A DNA stretch of 64,000 bases from Nocardioides jejuensis (GTDB taxonomy: Bacteria; Actinomycetota; Actinomycetes; Propionibacteriales; Nocardioidaceae). Below are positions 30,802 through 39,657 of the stretch, piece by piece. The notes under the pieces are model-generated. The model worked only from the letters and a program-made list of their open reading frames with translations, ran no database searches and was not told the origin of the DNA. The stretch is from positions 62,001 through 126,000 of the forward strand of contig NZ_SJZJ01000007.1 in assembly GCF_004337475.1 (NCBI RefSeq), written 5' to 3'. The position numbers and the translations under genes were made by a program. The stretch's first letter is position 1. Each line of letters starts with the position of its first letter.

Positions 30802-31818
30802 ATGTACGCCGACATCCGCGCCCTCATGGCCCAGCAACACGGACTCATCGCACGACGGCAGGCAGTGAGCCGCGGGCTGCCTCCCGGTGACGTCGACAGG
30901 CTGGTTCGCACGGGGGCGTGGGTTGCCGTGCGGCGGGGTGTCTATGCCGAAGCGGCGCTCTGGTCGGAGCTGGACCCGCGGCGCGGTCGTCCGTTGCTGG
31001 TCGCACGGGCCGTCACCTTGAGCGCGCACAAGCCCCATGTGTGGAGTCACGACACGGCCGGGCACGCGTGGGGGTTGGCGATGCTGGATCCGGCAACCTC
31101 CCTGACGCACGTGACGCGCCGTGATGTTCGTGGCGATCGCACCGACTCGGGAGTGAAGCATCACGGTGCGGCGTTCGATCCGGGACAGGTGGTGCAGGTC
31201 GATGGAGCCAGAGTGCTCGACCTGGCGCGGACTGCCGTCGACATCGGCCGCGAGCACGGCTTCGCCCACGGACTGGTCGCGTGCGACAGCGCGCTGGCTG
31301 CAGGCGCAACCCGCGCCGAGCTGGTGTCGGCACTCGCCACCATGGCGTGCTGGTCGGGCACGGTTGCCGCACGCGCCGCAGTGGAGATTGCCGATGCCGA
31401 TGCTGATGGTCCAGGAGAATCGCTCACCCGCGGGCTGTTGATCCGAGCCGGCGAGCCCGAGGTCGAGACCCAATTCGGTCTCCGACGGGACGGCCGGACC
31501 GTCTGGTGCGACCTTCGGGTCCGGCGGCACATCATCGAGTTCGACGGCCGCGTGAAGTACCGCTCGATCTCCAACGGAGGGGTGTCGGGTGATCCCGAGG
31601 TGGCCCTCTGGGAGGAGAAGAAAAGGCAGGACTTCGTCCAGTCGTTCCGCCTCGGAGTGTCGCGGGTGACGTGGGCGCATGTGCAGCCGGATACGTGGCG
31701 CGCGACGGGGGAGCGTCTGGTTCGGGAGATCGCTGCAACCGATCGTCTCTTTGGTGGTGACATCGCCGACCTGTCGCCGTTCATCCTGCCCAAGTCGGCA
31801 CGCCGGCGGGCCGCCTGA
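30802..31818 (+). CDS. AbiEi-type winged-helix protein fused to PD-(D/E)XK (DUF559/Vsr-like) nuclease domain
   Basis: A 338-aa protein. The N-terminal ~60 residues (ALMAQQHGLIARRQAVSRGL … GAWVAVRRGVYA) match the AbiEi_4 antitoxin winged helix. A middle DNA-binding-like region follows (60-200). The C-terminal ~110 residues look like a DUF559/Vsr endonuclease fold: Asp237 (CDLRV), Glu246-x-Asp248 and Lys252 (IIEFDGRVKY), then EEKKRQD. No toxin gene of the AbiEii type is adjacent, so it is not a normal type IV toxin-antitoxin pair. It is bounded on both sides by copies of one palindrome. ATG 30802 has no clear ribosome site. Confidence 0.75.
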   Translation: MYADIRALMAQQHGLIARRQAVSRGLPPGDVDRLVRTGAWVAVRRGVYAEAALWSELDPRRGRPLLVARAVTLSAHKPHVWSHDTAGHAWGLAMLDPATSLTHVTRRDVRGDRTDSGVKHHGAAFDPGQVVQVDGARVLDLARTAVDIGREHGFAHGLVACDSALAAGATRAELVSALATMACWSGTVAARAAVEIADADADGPGESLTRGLLIRAGEPEVETQFGLRRDGRTVWCDLRVRRHIIEFDGRVKYRSISNGGVSGDPEVALWEEKKRQDFVQSFRLGVSRVTWAHVQPDTWRATGERLVREIAATDRLFGGDIADLSPFILPKSARRRAA

Positions 31819-31827
31819 ACCCGACCG

Positions 31828-31892
31828 CGGGTTTGTCGCCGCGGGTGCGGGGCTGCAACACCGCGACCGCGGCGAGAACACCGCGTTACAGC
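31828..31892. repeat. Right palindromic repeat of the AbiEi-like unit
   Basis: It ends CGAGAACACCGCGTTACAGC, the exact complement of the first 20 bases of the left copy. Over 39 outward-facing bases the two ends match at 33. An inner stem (GTCGCCGCGG with CCGCGGCGA) remains. Confidence 0.8.
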
Positions 31893-31948
31893 CGGCGGGG
31901 CCGCGGACGGATCGGCCCACGTCGGCGCCCCCACCTAAGGTGTACGAC

Positions 31949-32605
31949 GTGACTGCCGGCGTCTTCTCACCCACGGGCCTCTTCGTCTGCTTCGAGGGCG
32001 GCGAGGGCGGCGGCAAGTCGACCCAGTCGGGCCTGCTGCGCGACTGGCTCGAGACCGAGGGCCACACGGTCGTCCTCACCCGGCAGCCCGGTGGCACCAC
32101 CGTCGGGCAGCGGGTCCGCGAGATCGTGCTGAGCCCGGAGACGGGCGAGCTGAGCAACCGCACCGAGGTCCTCCTCTACGCCGCCGACAAGGCCGAGCAC
32201 GTCGACACCGTCGTCCTCCCGGCGCTGGCCCGGGGCGAGGTCGTCATCACTGACCGCTACGTCGACTCCGCCCTCGCCTACCAGGGCGCGGGGCGCACCG
32301 AGGCGGTCGCTGAGGTCGAGCAGGTCAACCGCTGGGCGACCCGTGACCTGCGGCCGCACCTGACCGTCGTCCTCGATCTGGAGCCGCAGGCGGGGCTGGG
32401 GCGGTTCGAGGAGCGCGACCGGATCGAGGGGGAATCGCTGGAGTTCCACCAGCGGGTGCGCCAGGCGTTCCTCGACATGGCCGCGGCCGACCCCGAGCAC
32501 TACCTCGTTCTCGACGCGCGCGACACGATCGAGTCGATCCACGGGCAGATCCGCTCCCGCGTCGCCAGCGTGCTGGCCCTTCGCGCCGGTCAGTTCAGCG
32601 CATGA
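31949..32605 (+). CDS. tmk: Thymidylate kinase
   Basis: A 218-aa enzyme phosphorylating dTMP to dTDP. P-loop GGEGGGKST is near 17-25, the DR(Y/H) motif is ITDRYVDSALAYQG, and a lid segment FEERDRIEGE follows. GTG 31949 is chosen because TAAGGT (31936-31941) lies seven nt upstream, giving a leaderless start; GTG 31940 overlaps that box. The stop overlaps holB (ATGA), the usual tmk–holB pair of this group. Confidence 0.95.
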   Translation: MTAGVFSPTGLFVCFEGGEGGGKSTQSGLLRDWLETEGHTVVLTRQPGGTTVGQRVREIVLSPETGELSNRTEVLLYAADKAEHVDTVVLPALARGEVVITDRYVDSALAYQGAGRTEAVAEVEQVNRWATRDLRPHLTVVLDLEPQAGLGRFEERDRIEGESLEFHQRVRQAFLDMAAADPEHYLVLDARDTIESIHGQIRSRVASVLALRAGQFSA

Positions 32606-33768
32606 GCACCGCCACCGTCCACGGCGTCTGGGACACCCTCGTCGGCCAGCGGCCCGCCATCGCGGCGCTCGACCGCGCCGCGAAGGGGCAGGGCATGAGC
32701 CACGCCTGGCTCTTCACCGGCCCGCCGGGGTCGGGCCGCTCCAACGCGGCGATCGCATTCGCTGCCGCGCTCGAGTGCGAGCAGGGCGGGTGCGGCGTCT
32801 GCCACGCCTGCCACACGGTCCTCGCCGGCAGCCACGCCGACGTCTCCGTCGTTCGCACGGAGAAGCTCTCGATCGGCGTCGACGAGGTGCGCGACATCGT
32901 GCGCCGCAGCGGGCTGAGCCCCGTCGGCAAGCGCTGGCAGATCCTGATCATCGAGGACGCGGACCGCCTGACCGAGCAGGCCTGCAACGCGTTGCTCAAG
33001 GCGATCGAGGAGCCGACGCCGCGCACGGTCTGGATGTTGTGTGCGCCGACCGTCGAGGACGTCCTGACGACGATCCGTTCCCGGTGTCGCCTGGTCACCC
33101 TGAGCACTCCGGCGCCCGCCGATGTCGCGGCGTTCCTGGTCCGCAGCATGGGGGTGCCCGACTCCCTCGCCGAGTACGCCGCCCGGCACAGCCAGGGCCA
33201 CATCGGCCGGGCGCGGGCACTCGCCGCTGACGAGGACGTCCGCAACCGGCGGCGCGAGATCGTCTCCATCCCGACACGGGTCACGAGCCTCGGCGCCTGC
33301 ATGCAGGCGGCCGACCGGCTGCACGCGGCGGCGAAGGCTGAAGCCGACGCGATCACGAGCGAGCTGGACCAGCGCGAGAAGGTCGACCTCGACGCGGCGT
33401 ACGGCGTGGTGGAGCGCGGTCGCCGCCCCCGCGAGTACGCGCCCGCGCTCGCCGCACTCGACCGCAGCCAGAAGACGCGCGCCAAGCGCCGGATCCTCGA
33501 CGTCGTCGACCGCTGCCTGATGGACCTGGTCAGCGTCTACCGCGACTCGATCGCGCTCGGCACGGGCTCGGGGGCGCAGCTGGTCAACGAGGAGCTGCGG
33601 CCCGACCTCGAGCGACTGGTCCAGGTGAGCAGTCCCGAGCAGGACCTGCGCCGGATTGATGCGATCTTCGCGGCGCGTGAGCAGATGCTCGAGTTCAACG
33701 TGCCGGCGCAGCTCGCCCTGGAGTCGATGATGGTGGCGCTGCGGCTGCCGGAGGGAGACCGGTCGTGA
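32602..33768 (+). CDS. holB: DNA polymerase III delta' subunit (clamp loader)
   Basis: A 388-aa AAA+ clamp-loader subunit. The P-loop is GPPGSGRSN, with Arg where the ATP-binding Lys would be, so this subunit probably does not hydrolyse ATP, in line with a stator role. The zinc module is CEQGGCGVCHAC. IIEDADRLTEQACNALLKAIEEP is the family signature, followed by TIRSRC. The C-terminal helical domain packs in the loader collar. It overlaps tmk upstream and the hydrolase gene downstream by four bases each. Confidence 0.93.
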   Translation: MSTATVHGVWDTLVGQRPAIAALDRAAKGQGMSHAWLFTGPPGSGRSNAAIAFAAALECEQGGCGVCHACHTVLAGSHADVSVVRTEKLSIGVDEVRDIVRRSGLSPVGKRWQILIIEDADRLTEQACNALLKAIEEPTPRTVWMLCAPTVEDVLTTIRSRCRLVTLSTPAPADVAAFLVRSMGVPDSLAEYAARHSQGHIGRARALAADEDVRNRRREIVSIPTRVTSLGACMQAADRLHAAAKAEADAITSELDQREKVDLDAAYGVVERGRRPREYAPALAALDRSQKTRAKRRILDVVDRCLMDLVSVYRDSIALGTGSGAQLVNEELRPDLERLVQVSSPEQDLRRIDAIFAAREQMLEFNVPAQLALESMMVALRLPEGDRS

Positions 33769-35333
33769 AGCGGGCGCTTCCGGTCCTGCTGGTCGTCCTG
33801 GGCCTCCTCTTCCCGGTGATCCTGGCCGTCGTGGTCCTGTCCAACGAGCGGCACGACGACCGCCCGGACGCCTCGGTCGGCACGCTGCCGCCGCGCCCCG
33901 AGCAGAAGGGCTCCCGCACGGTTCCCCGCCCTGCGCTGAAGCGCTTCTATCACCAGCAGCTCGACTGGTCGCCGTGCCGGACCGGGGGCGACCAGTGCGC
34001 CACGCTCCAGGTGCCGCTCGAGTACAGCAAGCCGCGCGGCCGCACGATCGGTATCGCGGTGCTGCTCAACCCGGCCGACCAGTCCCCGGCCAAGGCCCGT
34101 GACCTCGTGGTCAACCCGGGCGGCCCGGGCGCGGCGGGCACGGACCTCGCAGCGACCGACTCGCCGTTCATGAAGTTCCCGGACACGCTCTACGAGCACT
34201 TCAACTTCGTCGGGTTCGACCCGCGGGGCACGGGCGCCAGTGATCCGGTCGACTGCTTGAGTGACAGCGAGCTCGACGACTACACCGCCGGCGATCCTGA
34301 TCCGGACTCGCCCGCCGAGGTGGAAGCCCTGGTCCGGGCGTCGGACCGCTTCGGCGCCGGCTGCCAGGAGCGCTCGGGCGAGCTCTTCCGCCATGTCGGG
34401 ACGCACGACGCCGCCCGCGACATCGACGTCCTGCGTGCTGCCCTCGGCGATGCGAAGCTCGACTACCTCGGCGTCTCCTACGGCACCAAGCTCGGCGCAA
34501 CGTACGCCGACCTCTTCCCGAAGCGCGTCGGCCGGATGGTGCTCGACGGCGCCGATCCGCCGCAGTCCGCCCTGGAGATGGGCCTGCTCCAGGCGCACGG
34601 CTTCCAGGTCGCCCTCGATGCGTACGTCGACAACTGTGTGAAGCAGGGTGACTGCTACCTGGGATCGTCCCGCGAGGCGGCCCTCACGCGGGTCCGCACC
34701 TTCCTCGACGACGTCGACGCGAAGCCGCTGAAGGTCGGCTCACGTGAGCTGACGGAGGGTCCCGCGTTCTACGGGATCATCTATCCGCTCTACAGCAGGG
34801 ACCTCTGGAGCTATCTCGATGTCGCCCTCAAGGCGGCCCTCCACGGCGACGGCAGCACGCTGCTGCGCTTCGCTGATCTGTACAACGGCCGCAAGTCGGG
34901 CGGCGGCTACACGGACAACAGCGCCGAGGCGATCCAGGTGATCAGCTGCGACGACGACCCGAGCTCGGTGCCCCCGGCGAAGATCCCTGCCCTCTTCGGA
35001 CGGTTCGAGGAGCAGTCGCCGACGTTCGGCCGGATCTTTGCCTGGGGCCAGCTCGGCTGCCGCTCGCTCGGTCCCGGCAAGGGCGCGCCGAAGCCCGACT
35101 GGCACCTGGATGCGAAGGGCGCGGCGCCGATCGTGGTCGTCGGCACGACACGTGACCCCGCCACTCCGCTGGCCTGGGCCCGGGCGATGGCGTCCCAGCT
35201 CGACTCGGGGGTCCTGATCACGCGCGACGGTGACGGCCACGGCGGCTTCGGCCGCGGCAACACCTGTGTCGACCACGCGGTCGAGGGCTACCTGATCGAC
35301 GGCACTGTCCCCCGGGACAATCTTTCTTGTTGA
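33765..35333 (+). CDS. Alpha/beta-hydrolase, tripeptidyl aminopeptidase (TAP/SlpE) family, membrane-anchored or secreted
   Basis: A 522-aa protein. The N-terminal hydrophobic segment (LPVLLVVLGLLFPVILAVVV) is a signal or anchor. The fold has the oxyanion region VVNPGGPGAAG, the nucleophile elbow GVSYGTKLG, an Asp in VVGTTRDPATPL and a His in DGDGHGGFG. A TAP-like C-terminal domain follows. Proteins of this family release N-terminal peptides outside the cell or act as esterases. The GTG start overlaps the holB stop, a common position in actinobacteria. Confidence 0.85.
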   Translation: MKRALPVLLVVLGLLFPVILAVVVLSNERHDDRPDASVGTLPPRPEQKGSRTVPRPALKRFYHQQLDWSPCRTGGDQCATLQVPLEYSKPRGRTIGIAVLLNPADQSPAKARDLVVNPGGPGAAGTDLAATDSPFMKFPDTLYEHFNFVGFDPRGTGASDPVDCLSDSELDDYTAGDPDPDSPAEVEALVRASDRFGAGCQERSGELFRHVGTHDAARDIDVLRAALGDAKLDYLGVSYGTKLGATYADLFPKRVGRMVLDGADPPQSALEMGLLQAHGFQVALDAYVDNCVKQGDCYLGSSREAALTRVRTFLDDVDAKPLKVGSRELTEGPAFYGIIYPLYSRDLWSYLDVALKAALHGDGSTLLRFADLYNGRKSGGGYTDNSAEAIQVISCDDDPSSVPPAKIPALFGRFEEQSPTFGRIFAWGQLGCRSLGPGKGAPKPDWHLDAKGAAPIVVVGTTRDPATPLAWARAMASQLDSGVLITRDGDGHGGFGRGNTCVDHAVEGYLIDGTVPRDNLSC

Positions 35334-35394
35334 CGCAGATGAGGGTGCGAATCCCGTAACGCTGTCGGCATCTGCGGTGCTCTACCCTGCATCC

Positions 35395-35793
35395 ATGCCG
35401 CATTTGCGAATCAAGGACGCCGCCGCCCATCTGGGAGTCAGCGACGACACCGTGCGCCGCTGGGTCGACCGCGGTCTGCTCGAGGCCCGCGTCGACGACG
35501 CCGGGCGCAAGGTCGTCGATGGCTACGAGGTGGCGATGGTCGCGCGCGACCATGCCCAGCAGCCGGGGGTGCCGGGCATGAGCTCGGCGCGCAACCGTTT
35601 CGTCGGGCTGGTCACCGACATCACCCTCGACACGGTCATGGCCCAGGTCGAGCTGCAGTGCGGTCCGTTCCGCGTGGTCTCGCTGATGAGCAGCGAAGCG
35701 GTACGGGACCTCGGCCTCGAGCGGGGCTCGCTCGCGGTCGCTTCCATCAAGTCGACGAACGTCGTCATCGAGGCCCACGAAGGAATGGCATGA
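35395..35793 (+). CDS. HTH–TOBE molybdate-binding regulator (mop domain), first gene of the mod operon
   Basis: A 132-aa protein. Residues 1-55 are a MerR/excisionase-type helix-turn-helix (LRIKDAAAHLGVSDDTVRRW). Residues 65-132 form a single TOBE/molbindin domain (SARNRFVGLVTDITLDTVMA … VVSLMSSEAVRDLGLERGSL). Fusion of a DNA-binding domain to a molybdate sensor suggests it represses or tunes the following modABC genes. ATG 35395 is six nt after TACCCT with no ribosome site, so it is leaderless. The stop overlaps modA by four bases. Confidence 0.85.
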   Translation: MPHLRIKDAAAHLGVSDDTVRRWVDRGLLEARVDDAGRKVVDGYEVAMVARDHAQQPGVPGMSSARNRFVGLVTDITLDTVMAQVELQCGPFRVVSLMSSEAVRDLGLERGSLAVASIKSTNVVIEAHEGMA

Positions 35794-36602
35794 ACACGCA
35801 CCCCACAGAACCGCTCGCTGCGCTCGCGCTTCCGCGGGGACCCCGCACAAGCCTCCGCTCCATCACCGCCATCGCTGCCACCACCTTGCTTGCCGGCAGC
35901 CTCGCCGCCTGCGGCAGCGACACGAAGAAGGACGAGAGCACGACGCTCACCGTCTACGCGGCCTCGTCGCTCAAGACGGTCTTCGAGCAGCTCGCCACCG
36001 AGTTCGAGGCCGACCACAAGGGCGTGAAGCTGAGCTTCAACTTCGCCGGCTCCTCCGACCTCGTGGCGCAGATCCAGCAGGGCGCGCCGGCCGACGTCTT
36101 CGCCTCGGCCGACACCAAGAACATGCAGAAGCTGATCGGTACGGCTCTCGCGCCGGCCGCCTTCGCCACGAACACCCTCGAGATCGCGGTCCCCACGGAC
36201 AACCCCGCACACGTGCGCACGCTCGCGGACCTGACCACGAAGGGCGTCCAGCTGGTCACCTGCGCCCCCGAGGTGCCGTGCGGCGCGGCCGCTGCGACGG
36301 TCGAGACCAATGCGAAGCTCGACTGGAAGCCGGTCAGCGAGGAGCAGTCGGTGGCCGACGTGCTCGGCAAGGTCGAGGCGGGCGACGCCGATGCGGGTCT
36401 GGTCTACGTCACCGACGTGAAGGCGGCCGGTGACAAGGTCGTCGGCATCGAGATCCCCGGCAAGGTCAATGCCGTGAACACCTACCCGATCGCCGCACTG
36501 GACGGATCGAAGAACGCCGATCTCGCCGCCGCGTGGGTCGCGCTGGTCACGGGCGCCGAGGGCCAGAAGGTGCTCGCGGCTGCTGGCTTCGGCAAGGCCT
36601 GA
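35790..36602 (+). CDS. modA: Molybdate ABC transporter substrate-binding lipoprotein
   Basis: A 270-aa protein. The leader ends in the lipobox LAGSLAAC near residue 40. The mature part begins [20 protein letters not shown] and contains [20 protein letters not shown], the ModA signature that holds the oxyanion with Ser side chains. [11 protein letters not shown] is near the end. It binds molybdate or tungstate for ModBC. It overlaps the HTH–TOBE gene (ATGA), and modB starts two bases after its stop. Confidence 0.94.
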   Translation: MNTHPTEPLAALALPRGPRTSLRSITAIAATTLLAGSLAACGSDTKKDESTTLTVYAASSLKTVFEQLATEFEADHKGVKLSFNFAGSSDLVAQIQQGAPADVFASADTKNMQKLIGTALAPAAFATNTLEIAVPTDNPAHVRTLADLTTKGVQLVTCAPEVPCGAAAATVETNAKLDWKPVSEEQSVADVLGKVEAGDADAGLVYVTDVKAAGDKVVGIEIPGKVNAVNTYPIAALDGSKNADLAAAWVALVTGAEGQKVLAAAGFGKA

Positions 36603-36604
36603 GC

Positions 36605-37390
36605 ATGCGCACGGGCGAGCCGTCGGTGCCGCGGTGGGCGTGGGTGCCCGCCGCGGCCGGCGGCCTGCTCGTGCTGCTGCCGCTGGTCGCGCTGCTGGCC
36701 AAGGTGCCGTGGAGCGATTTCGGCGGCCTGGTCACGAGCGAATCGGCGCGCGTCGCGCTGTGGCTGAGCCTGCGGACCGCCGCTGCCAGCACGCTCCTCT
36801 GTCTCCTCCTTGGTACGCCGATGGCGCTGGTGCTCGCGCGCTCCAGCTTCCGCGGCCTCGGGCTGCTGCGGGCCGGCGTGCTCGTCCCGCTGGTCCTGCC
36901 GCCCGTGGTCGGCGGTATCGCGCTGCTGGCGACGTTCGGCCGGCGCGGTCTGATGGGTCACGCGCTCGAGGTGGCCGGGGTGCAGGTGGCGTTCTCCACG
37001 ATCGCGGTGGTCCTGGCGCAGACCTTCGTGGCGCTGCCGTTCCTGGTGACCAGCCTCGAAGGGGCCCTGCGCACCGCCGGTCGGCGTTACGAGTCGGTCG
37101 CTGCAAGCCTGGGCGCGCGCCCCACACGGGTCCTCTTCCGGGTGACGCTCCCGCTGGTCCTGCCGGGACTGGTCTCGGGCGCCGTGCTCGCCTTTGCGCG
37201 CGCGCTGGGTGAGTTCGGGGCGACGATCACGTTCGCCGGGTCGCTCCAGGGGGTCACCCGCACCCTGCCGCTGGAGATCTACCTGCAGCGCGAGGTCGAC
37301 CCGGATGCTGCGGTGGCGCTGTCGGTGCTGCTGATGGCGGTGGCGGTCGTGATCATCGTCGTCGCCCGTCGTGACCGGAGCGCCTGGTGA
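36605..37390 (+). CDS. modB: Molybdate ABC transporter permease
   Basis: A 261-aa membrane protein with five or six hydrophobic segments and the permease loop [21 protein letters not shown] (EAA motif) that contacts ModC, then [14 protein letters not shown] typical of ModB/CysT. It forms the channel for molybdate uptake. It ends in a GTGA overlap with modC. Confidence 0.93.
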   Translation: MRTGEPSVPRWAWVPAAAGGLLVLLPLVALLAKVPWSDFGGLVTSESARVALWLSLRTAAASTLLCLLLGTPMALVLARSSFRGLGLLRAGVLVPLVLPPVVGGIALLATFGRRGLMGHALEVAGVQVAFSTIAVVLAQTFVALPFLVTSLEGALRTAGRRYESVAASLGARPTRVLFRVTLPLVLPGLVSGAVLAFARALGEFGATITFAGSLQGVTRTLPLEIYLQREVDPDAAVALSVLLMAVAVVIIVVARRDRSAW

Positions 37391-38424
37391 GCGGCGCGTT
37401 GCAGGTCGAGCTCGACGTCGCGGATCGCGACGTGCGGCTCGCGCTGCGGATCGAGCCGGGGGAGACGGTGGCGCTCCTTGGTCCCAATGGCGCGGGCAAG
37501 TCGACCCTCCTCGGCGTCGTTGCGGGCGCCCTGCGCGACGGTGCGTCGCGGGTGGCGCTGGGGGACCGTTCCCTCGCCGACGGCACCACCTGGGTGGCGC
37601 CGTACGACAGGGGCATCGGGCTGCTCGCCCAGGATGCGCTGCTCTTCCCGCATCTCTCCGTGGCGGCCAACGTCGCCTTCGGTCCGCAGGCCCACGGGGT
37701 GCGCCGCGCCGAGGCGCGCCGCCTCGCGGAGGCATGGCTCGAGCGCGTCGGCTGCACCGACCTGCGGCGCCGCAAGCCGGGCCAGCTCTCCGGCGGCCAG
37801 GCGCAACGGGTCGCCATCGCCCGCGCGCTCGCCGCCGATCCGGCGGTCCTCCTGCTCGACGAGCCCATGGCTGCGCTCGACGTCGACGCGCGGCCGGCAC
37901 TGCGTCAGCTGTTGCGCGAGGTGCTGCGCGACCGCACGGCCGTGATCGCGACCCACGACGTGCTCGATGCGCTGCTCCTGGCTGACCGCGTGGTCGTGCT
38001 CGAAGGCGGTCGTGTCGTGGAGGACGGCCCGACCACCGAGGTCCTCGCGCGGCCACGGTCCGCGTTCGCTGCGCGGGTCGCCGGCCTCAACCTGGTCGCG
38101 GGGCAGTGGGCCTCCGGCGTACTCGTGGGGGAGCGGAGTGTCTCCGGCTCGGCCCACGACGGGCTCGTCGACGGCGACGACGCCGTGGCGGCGTTCCGGC
38201 CCTCCGCAGTCTCGGTGTACGCCGAGGCGCCGGCGGGTTCGCCGCGTAACGCCTGGCCGGTGACGGTCACCGCCATCGAGCCGTCCGCTGACCAGATCCG
38301 CGTGCTTGCCGGTCGTCTGAGCGCACTGGTCACCCCGCAGGCGGCTGCCGAGCTGCGACTCGCGCCGGGCAGCGAGGTGGTCTTCGTCGTGAAGGCGAAC
38401 GAGGTGGAGATCTACCCGCGCTGA
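37387..38424 (+). CDS. modC: Molybdate ABC transporter ATP-binding protein
   Basis: A 345-aa ATPase. Walker A is GPNGAGKST, the Q-loop is [14 protein letters not shown], the signature is [15 protein letters not shown], Walker B is [11 protein letters not shown] and the H-loop is IATHDV. The last ~90 residues form a single C-terminal TOBE domain ([20 protein letters not shown]) that may sense molybdate. It completes the regulator–modABC operon and ends 12 bp before a convergent tetR gene, with no hairpin in between. Confidence 0.93.
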   Translation: MSGALQVELDVADRDVRLALRIEPGETVALLGPNGAGKSTLLGVVAGALRDGASRVALGDRSLADGTTWVAPYDRGIGLLAQDALLFPHLSVAANVAFGPQAHGVRRAEARRLAEAWLERVGCTDLRRRKPGQLSGGQAQRVAIARALAADPAVLLLDEPMAALDVDARPALRQLLREVLRDRTAVIATHDVLDALLLADRVVVLEGGRVVEDGPTTEVLARPRSAFAARVAGLNLVAGQWASGVLVGERSVSGSAHDGLVDGDDAVAAFRPSAVSVYAEAPAGSPRNAWPVTVTAIEPSADQIRVLAGRLSALVTPQAAAELRLAPGSEVVFVVKANEVEIYPR

Positions 38425-38436
38425 GGACGCGGGCGG

Positions 38437-39066
38437 TCAGGCGCGCGTGCCGCGGACGACACCCGTGACCAGCGCCTGCACCGTCGAGGCGAGCCGCTCG
38501 ACGTCGACCTGCTCCGGCGTCGACACCAGCAGGCGGCCGAAGTCTTCCGCGGTGGCGATCAGCGCACGGGCCAGGATGGCGGGGTCGGCCTTCTCGGCGG
38601 GGATGTAGGTCGCGATGAGCGAGGCCACCTGCGCGCGCAGGGCTGCCCGCGCCCGCTCGATGCGGGCGGTCAGCGCGGCGGGGGCCGAGCCGTCGCCGGC
38701 CAGGATCAGTCGCCACGTGACCGGCTCCCGGCGGACGGCGTCGGCCCAGGCCTTGGTGATCCGGGCGGCGAGCGTCGAGGGGTCGCCGAAGATCATGAAC
38801 GGCAGCACCGAGGTGAGCTGGCCCATCGCCTTGCCCTCCTCGCGGTCGAGCAACGACTCCAGCAGCGCGGGCAGTGTCTCGAACGCTCCGTAGAGGACCG
38901 GCTTGGTCACGCCGGCCTCGGCAGCGATGGCCTGGGCCGTCAGTGCGCCGTAGCCGTCGCGCGCCACGACACGCAGCGCAGCGTCGAGCAGCTCGGTGCG
39001 TCGCTGCTCGACGGGCATGCGCGCGGCATACGGCCGGCGCTTGCGCTTCTCCTCGTGGCTGCTCAT
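38437..39066 (-). CDS. TetR-family repressor
   Basis: A 209-aa regulator with an N-terminal helix-turn-helix (VVARDGYGALTAQAIAAEAGVTKPVLYGAF, shown in parts: GYGALTAQAIAAEAGVTKPV) and a helical ligand-binding part. The start ATG 39064-39066 is seven nt after TACCCT (complement), so it is leaderless. A perfect 15-6-15 inverted repeat covers the divergent promoter region to the next gene, making this gene and the small membrane gene its likely targets. Confidence 0.88.
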   Translation of the reverse strand: MSSHEEKRKRRPYAARMPVEQRRTELLDAALRVVARDGYGALTAQAIAAEAGVTKPVLYGAFETLPALLESLLDREEGKAMGQLTSVLPFMIFGDPSTLAARITKAWADAVRREPVTWRLILAGDGSAPAALTARIERARAALRAQVASLIATYIPAEKADPAILARALIATAEDFGRLLVSTPEQVDVERLASTVQALVTGVVRGTRA

Positions 39067-39083
39067 CGGAGGGAGGGTAGCGT

Positions 39084-39119
39084 GTTCATGATTACTACTC
39101 TATGGTAGTAATCATGAAC
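39084..39119. promoter_or_regulatory. TetR operator, perfect 15-bp inverted repeat over divergent promoters
   Basis: GTTCATGATTACTAC (39084-39098) and GTAGTAATCATGAAC (39105-39119) are exact complements separated by TCTATG. The plus-strand -10 box TATGGT (39101-39106) lies inside it, and the plus start codon (39114) is within the right arm. Confidence 0.85.
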
Positions 39120-39335
39120 ACCGAACCTGCCACCCGGGCGGCCGACGCCCCCGACGTCGTCAGCGGGCCGGCGACGACCCTGCTGATGCTCGCGATCGTG
39201 GCCTACGTGGTCATCGGGATCCTCTGGATGGACGCCACCGGCGCCGAGCCCACGAGCACGCTGACGATCCTCAGCATCTTCCAGTTCCTGTGGGCGATCC
39301 TGTTCTGGCCGCTCCACCTGATCGGCATCGGCTGA
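39114..39335 (+). CDS. Small membrane protein under TetR control
   Basis: A 73-aa protein with two hydrophobic segments (about 23-41 and 50-72, LSIFQFLWAILFWPLHLIGI). No family is recognised. ATG 39114 is seven nt after TATGGT and lies inside the TetR operator, so transcription and translation begin within the repressor site. An upstream ATG at 39102 is inside the -10 box and is rejected. It is followed by a coiled-coil gene whose start overlaps its stop. Confidence 0.65.
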   Translation: MNTEPATRAADAPDVVSGPATTLLMLAIVAYVVIGILWMDATGAEPTSTLTILSIFQFLWAILFWPLHLIGIG

Positions 39336-39625
39336 TGGCGCTCAATCCGGTCGGCGACATCCTCAAGAACGCCAACCGGACGCTGCGCAGCGCCGACGAC
39401 ATGCTCGGCCAGGTCGGCCAGACCCTTGTCTCCGTCGACGGCCGGCTCGTCGACGTCCACGGCCTGCTCGGCAATGTCGAGGGCCTCCTGGGTCGCACCG
39501 AGCAGACGCTGCTGAAGGTGCAGGGCCTGCTCGAGGTGCTCGAGGAGCGCATGGTGCTGCTCGATGAACTGCCGGCGATGCAGGTCCAGCTCTCCGAGAT
39601 CCACGCGGCAGTCGGCGGCGCCTGA
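39335..39625 (+). CDS. Small coiled-coil protein, second gene of the TetR-controlled operon
   Basis: A 96-aa amphipathic, almost wholly helical protein. It has repeated stretches such as ADDMLGQVGQTLVSVDGRLV, VHGLLGNVEGLLGRTEQTLL and KVQGLLEVLEERMVLLDELP with about 11-residue hydrophobic periodicity, resembling phasin- or apolipoprotein-like helices. The ATG shares one base with the stop of the small membrane gene, implying coupling. A membrane- or granule-surface role is plausible but only inferred. Confidence 0.6.
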   Translation: MALNPVGDILKNANRTLRSADDMLGQVGQTLVSVDGRLVDVHGLLGNVEGLLGRTEQTLLKVQGLLEVLEERMVLLDELPAMQVQLSEIHAAVGGA

Positions 39626-39657
39626 CGCTCCGGCCTGACCTGGCAGTGGGTCAGCGC

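Noticed and set aside
30802-31818. Standard type IV AbiEi/AbiEii toxin-antitoxin pair
   Set aside because: No nucleotidyltransferase toxin gene is adjacent; the next gene is tmk and the C-terminal half is nuclease-like.
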